A stretch of DNA of 6,641 nucleotides from an uncultured Mycoplasmatota bacterium (GTDB lineage Bacteria; Bacillota_I; Bacilli_A; RF39; UBA660), in the NCBI GenBank assembly GCA_946491675.1, contig CAMLYN010000060.1, positions 1-6,641 on the forward strand. Reading direction: 5' to 3'. The notes under the pieces are model-generated. The model was not told where the DNA came from, did no database searches, and worked only from the letters and a program-made list of their open reading frames with translations. Below are positions 6,061-6,641 of this stretch, one piece after another (position 1 is the first letter of the stretch; the number at the start of each line of letters is the position of its first letter). Position numbers and translations under genes: made by a program.

Positions 6061-6177
6061 TTCTTATCTTAAAAAAATATTATAACGTTGCATTATCATA
6101 TGTTTGTAAAAAAATTATTATTTGTGTCCTTAAAAAATACAACGTGAATTTTGATTCATCTTTAATGAAATGATTTG

Positions 6178-6207
6178 CTATATCAATTTTTTAATCAATG
6201 CTTTCAT
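6178..6207 (-). CDS. Nine-residue micro-ORF or 5' stub of a lost gene, with full start signals
   Basis: ATG (6205-6207) is preceded by AAGGAGTGA (6212-6220), 7 bases from the AAGGAG core, and by a well-formed promoter at 6232-6260. The frame reads MKALIKKLI and stops at TAG (6178-6180). The same frame then stays open for another 16 codons to TAA at 6130-6132 (QIISLKMNQNSRCIF). This could be a short expressed peptide, or a gene start whose body was deleted or interrupted. The quality of its start signals is unusual for a random 9-codon frame. Confidence 0.35.
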   Translation of the reverse strand: MKALIKKLI

Positions 6208-6218
6208 TTTATCACTCC

Positions 6219-6425
6219 TTACCCTATATTGATTGTACCAAATTTCCAACGGAAAATCAATAAAATAATTCCAACAATAAAAAATAAACCTTGATTTTTA
6301 ACATATTTTAAGACATCACCATATTTATATTCTGCCCAAATATAAGACGTTGAATAAATCATTAAAATTCTAAAAACACTTATTACAATAACACTAATTA
6401 ATAAAGTCCAATCGATTTTTTTCAT
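6219..6425 (-). pseudogene. Truncated ftsW copy (first 54 codons)
   Basis: A 68-codon frame begins with the same ribosome site and start as full ftsW. It matches it through residue 54, apart from I17V, G19R, A26T and A38V. Beyond 6262 the sequence is unrelated and the frame ends 14 codons later at TAA (6219-6221). Only the first two membrane segments remain, without any catalytic SEDS motif. All four changed residues come from six substitutions, none of which leaves its codon synonymous, including Gly to Arg in a membrane helix. This indicates a non-functional fragment. Confidence 0.88.
6232..6260 (-). promoter_or_regulatory. Extended -10 promoter at the insertion breakpoint
   Basis: On the minus strand TTGATT (6255-6260) and TACAAT (6232-6237) are 17 bp apart, with TGG before the -10 (TGGTACAAT, 6232-6240). 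The predicted start near 6225 lies just ahead of AAGGAG at 6215-6220. The -35 ends one base from the edge of the 307-bp repeat at 6262, so the unique segment begins with a promoter. Confidence 0.6.
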
Positions 6426-6568
6426 ACTTATCCCTCATAATAAATTTATACGAAAAGGACAAATTTTAGAAATATTGTAAAAACAAAACTCGATTACAAA
6501 ATCGAGTTAAAAATGAAGTTGACAATTAACATTATATTTATCACTTCTAATAGTTTTTCTAAAAACAT
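6262..6568 (-). repeat. 307-bp direct repeat, copy B (intact upstream-gene side)
   Basis: Gapless match to 4209-4515 at offset 2053 bp. Here the upstream gene continues open beyond the repeat to the right edge, while ftsW breaks off at the left end of the repeat. All 12 differences from copy A are transitions. Confidence 0.95.
6479..6508 (-). terminator. Terminator of the right-edge gene, copy B
   Basis: The 9-bp stem (6487-6495 with 6500-6508) is identical to copy A. The one difference falls in the loop. It is followed on the minus strand by TTGTTTTT. The stop codon TAA (6507-6509) of the right-edge gene is partly inside the stem. Confidence 0.8.
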
Positions 6569-6641
6569 GATTGTTTGAAAACATATTAATACTATCATCT
6601 AATTTAGCATCTTCAATATTGGTTGTTGTAATATCAATAGA
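6507..6641 (-). CDS. C-terminal part of an unidentified protein, continuing past the right edge
   Basis: The minus strand is open for 44 codons from the window edge to TAA (6507-6509), ending NHVFRKTIRSDKYNVNCQLHF. Two things make it a real coding end rather than chance: the stop is followed at once by a terminator, and the last 20 codons survive in copy A with their stop. The visible part (IDITTTNIEDAKLDDSINMF, then a basic stretch) is soluble in character, with one Cys and no membrane segment. I do not recognise the family. In the ancestral order it lay directly upstream of ftsW, separated by the terminator. Confidence 0.7.
   Translation of the reverse strand, partial: SIDITTTNIEDAKLDDSINMFSNNHVFRKTIRSDKYNVNCQLHF

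Larger units (their letters stand above)
5716..6177. other. Gene-poor stretch inside the repeat-bounded segment
   Basis: About 460 bases lie between the lipoprotein start and the micro-ORF at 6178-6207, with no open frame of normal gene size on either strand. They hold the lipoprotein leader and possible promoters, inverted repeats at 5792-5808, 5811-5880, 5907-5918 (TTAAC-AC-GTTAA) and 5970-5993, and a 13-codon ORF at 6019-6060. I see no transposase, integrase, tRNA or CRISPR. The many short palindromes without genes could be decayed mobile DNA or a small RNA locus. Confidence 0.6.

Noticed and set aside
5971..6242. The 10-mer TTGTACCAAA at 5971-5980 and 6233-6242 as possible element ends.
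   Set aside because: A shared 10-mer in 6.6 kb of AT-rich DNA is expected by chance, and one copy overlaps a promoter -10.
5716..6261. Insertion sequence or integron-type element between the lipoprotein gene and the ftsW fragment.
   Set aside because: No transposase or integrase frame, no clear terminal inverted repeats and no short target duplication. The flanking repeats are 307 bp, far too long for typical target-site duplications.

Overview
The window is very AT-rich and uses the standard bacterial code: TGA ends guanylate kinase and tryptophan is TGG. Gene style (strong AGGAGG-type ribosome sites, sigma-A-like promoters, SEDS protein, Gly-Pro-Thr collagen-like protein) points to a low-GC Firmicute, probably of the uncultured gut Bacilli/Erysipelotrichia type. 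The taxon is an inference.

Layout: positions 1-53 hold a promoter and ribosome site for a gene leaving the left edge on the minus strand. At 265-1053 (+) is a collagen-like protein with a C1q/BclA-type C-terminal domain. It converges on a minus-strand block across one shared bidirectional terminator (1052-1081). Read in transcription order, the minus-strand block is: a gene entering from the right edge (6507-6641, only its C-terminus visible), a terminator, a truncated ftsW copy (6219-6425), a gene-poor stretch of about 500 bases with two possible micro-ORFs and several inverted repeats, a lipoprotein with propeller-like repeats (4579-5715), a remnant of the right-edge gene with a second copy of the terminator, full-length ftsW/rodA (3290-4372), a YgjV-family membrane protein (2736-3233), and a tightly coupled pair of a minimal AmyE-like alpha-amylase (1757-2680) and gmk (1081-1755).

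The main discovery is a pair of gapless 307-bp direct repeats (4209-4515 and 6262-6568) exactly 2053 bp apart. Each contains the end of the upstream gene, its terminator and the start of ftsW. The left copy keeps a whole ftsW but only a stub of the upstream gene. The right copy keeps the open upstream-gene end but only 54 codons of ftsW. The lipoprotein segment between them therefore looks like an insertion or duplication that left one working copy of both flanking genes. All 12 differences between the copies are transitions.

Two regulatory observations also stand out. First, four minus-strand start sites share a TGn extended -10 box followed by a very short leader. Second, the lipoprotein mRNA has its only good Shine-Dalgarno too far from the start codon, with an 8-bp stem between them that would bring the two together.
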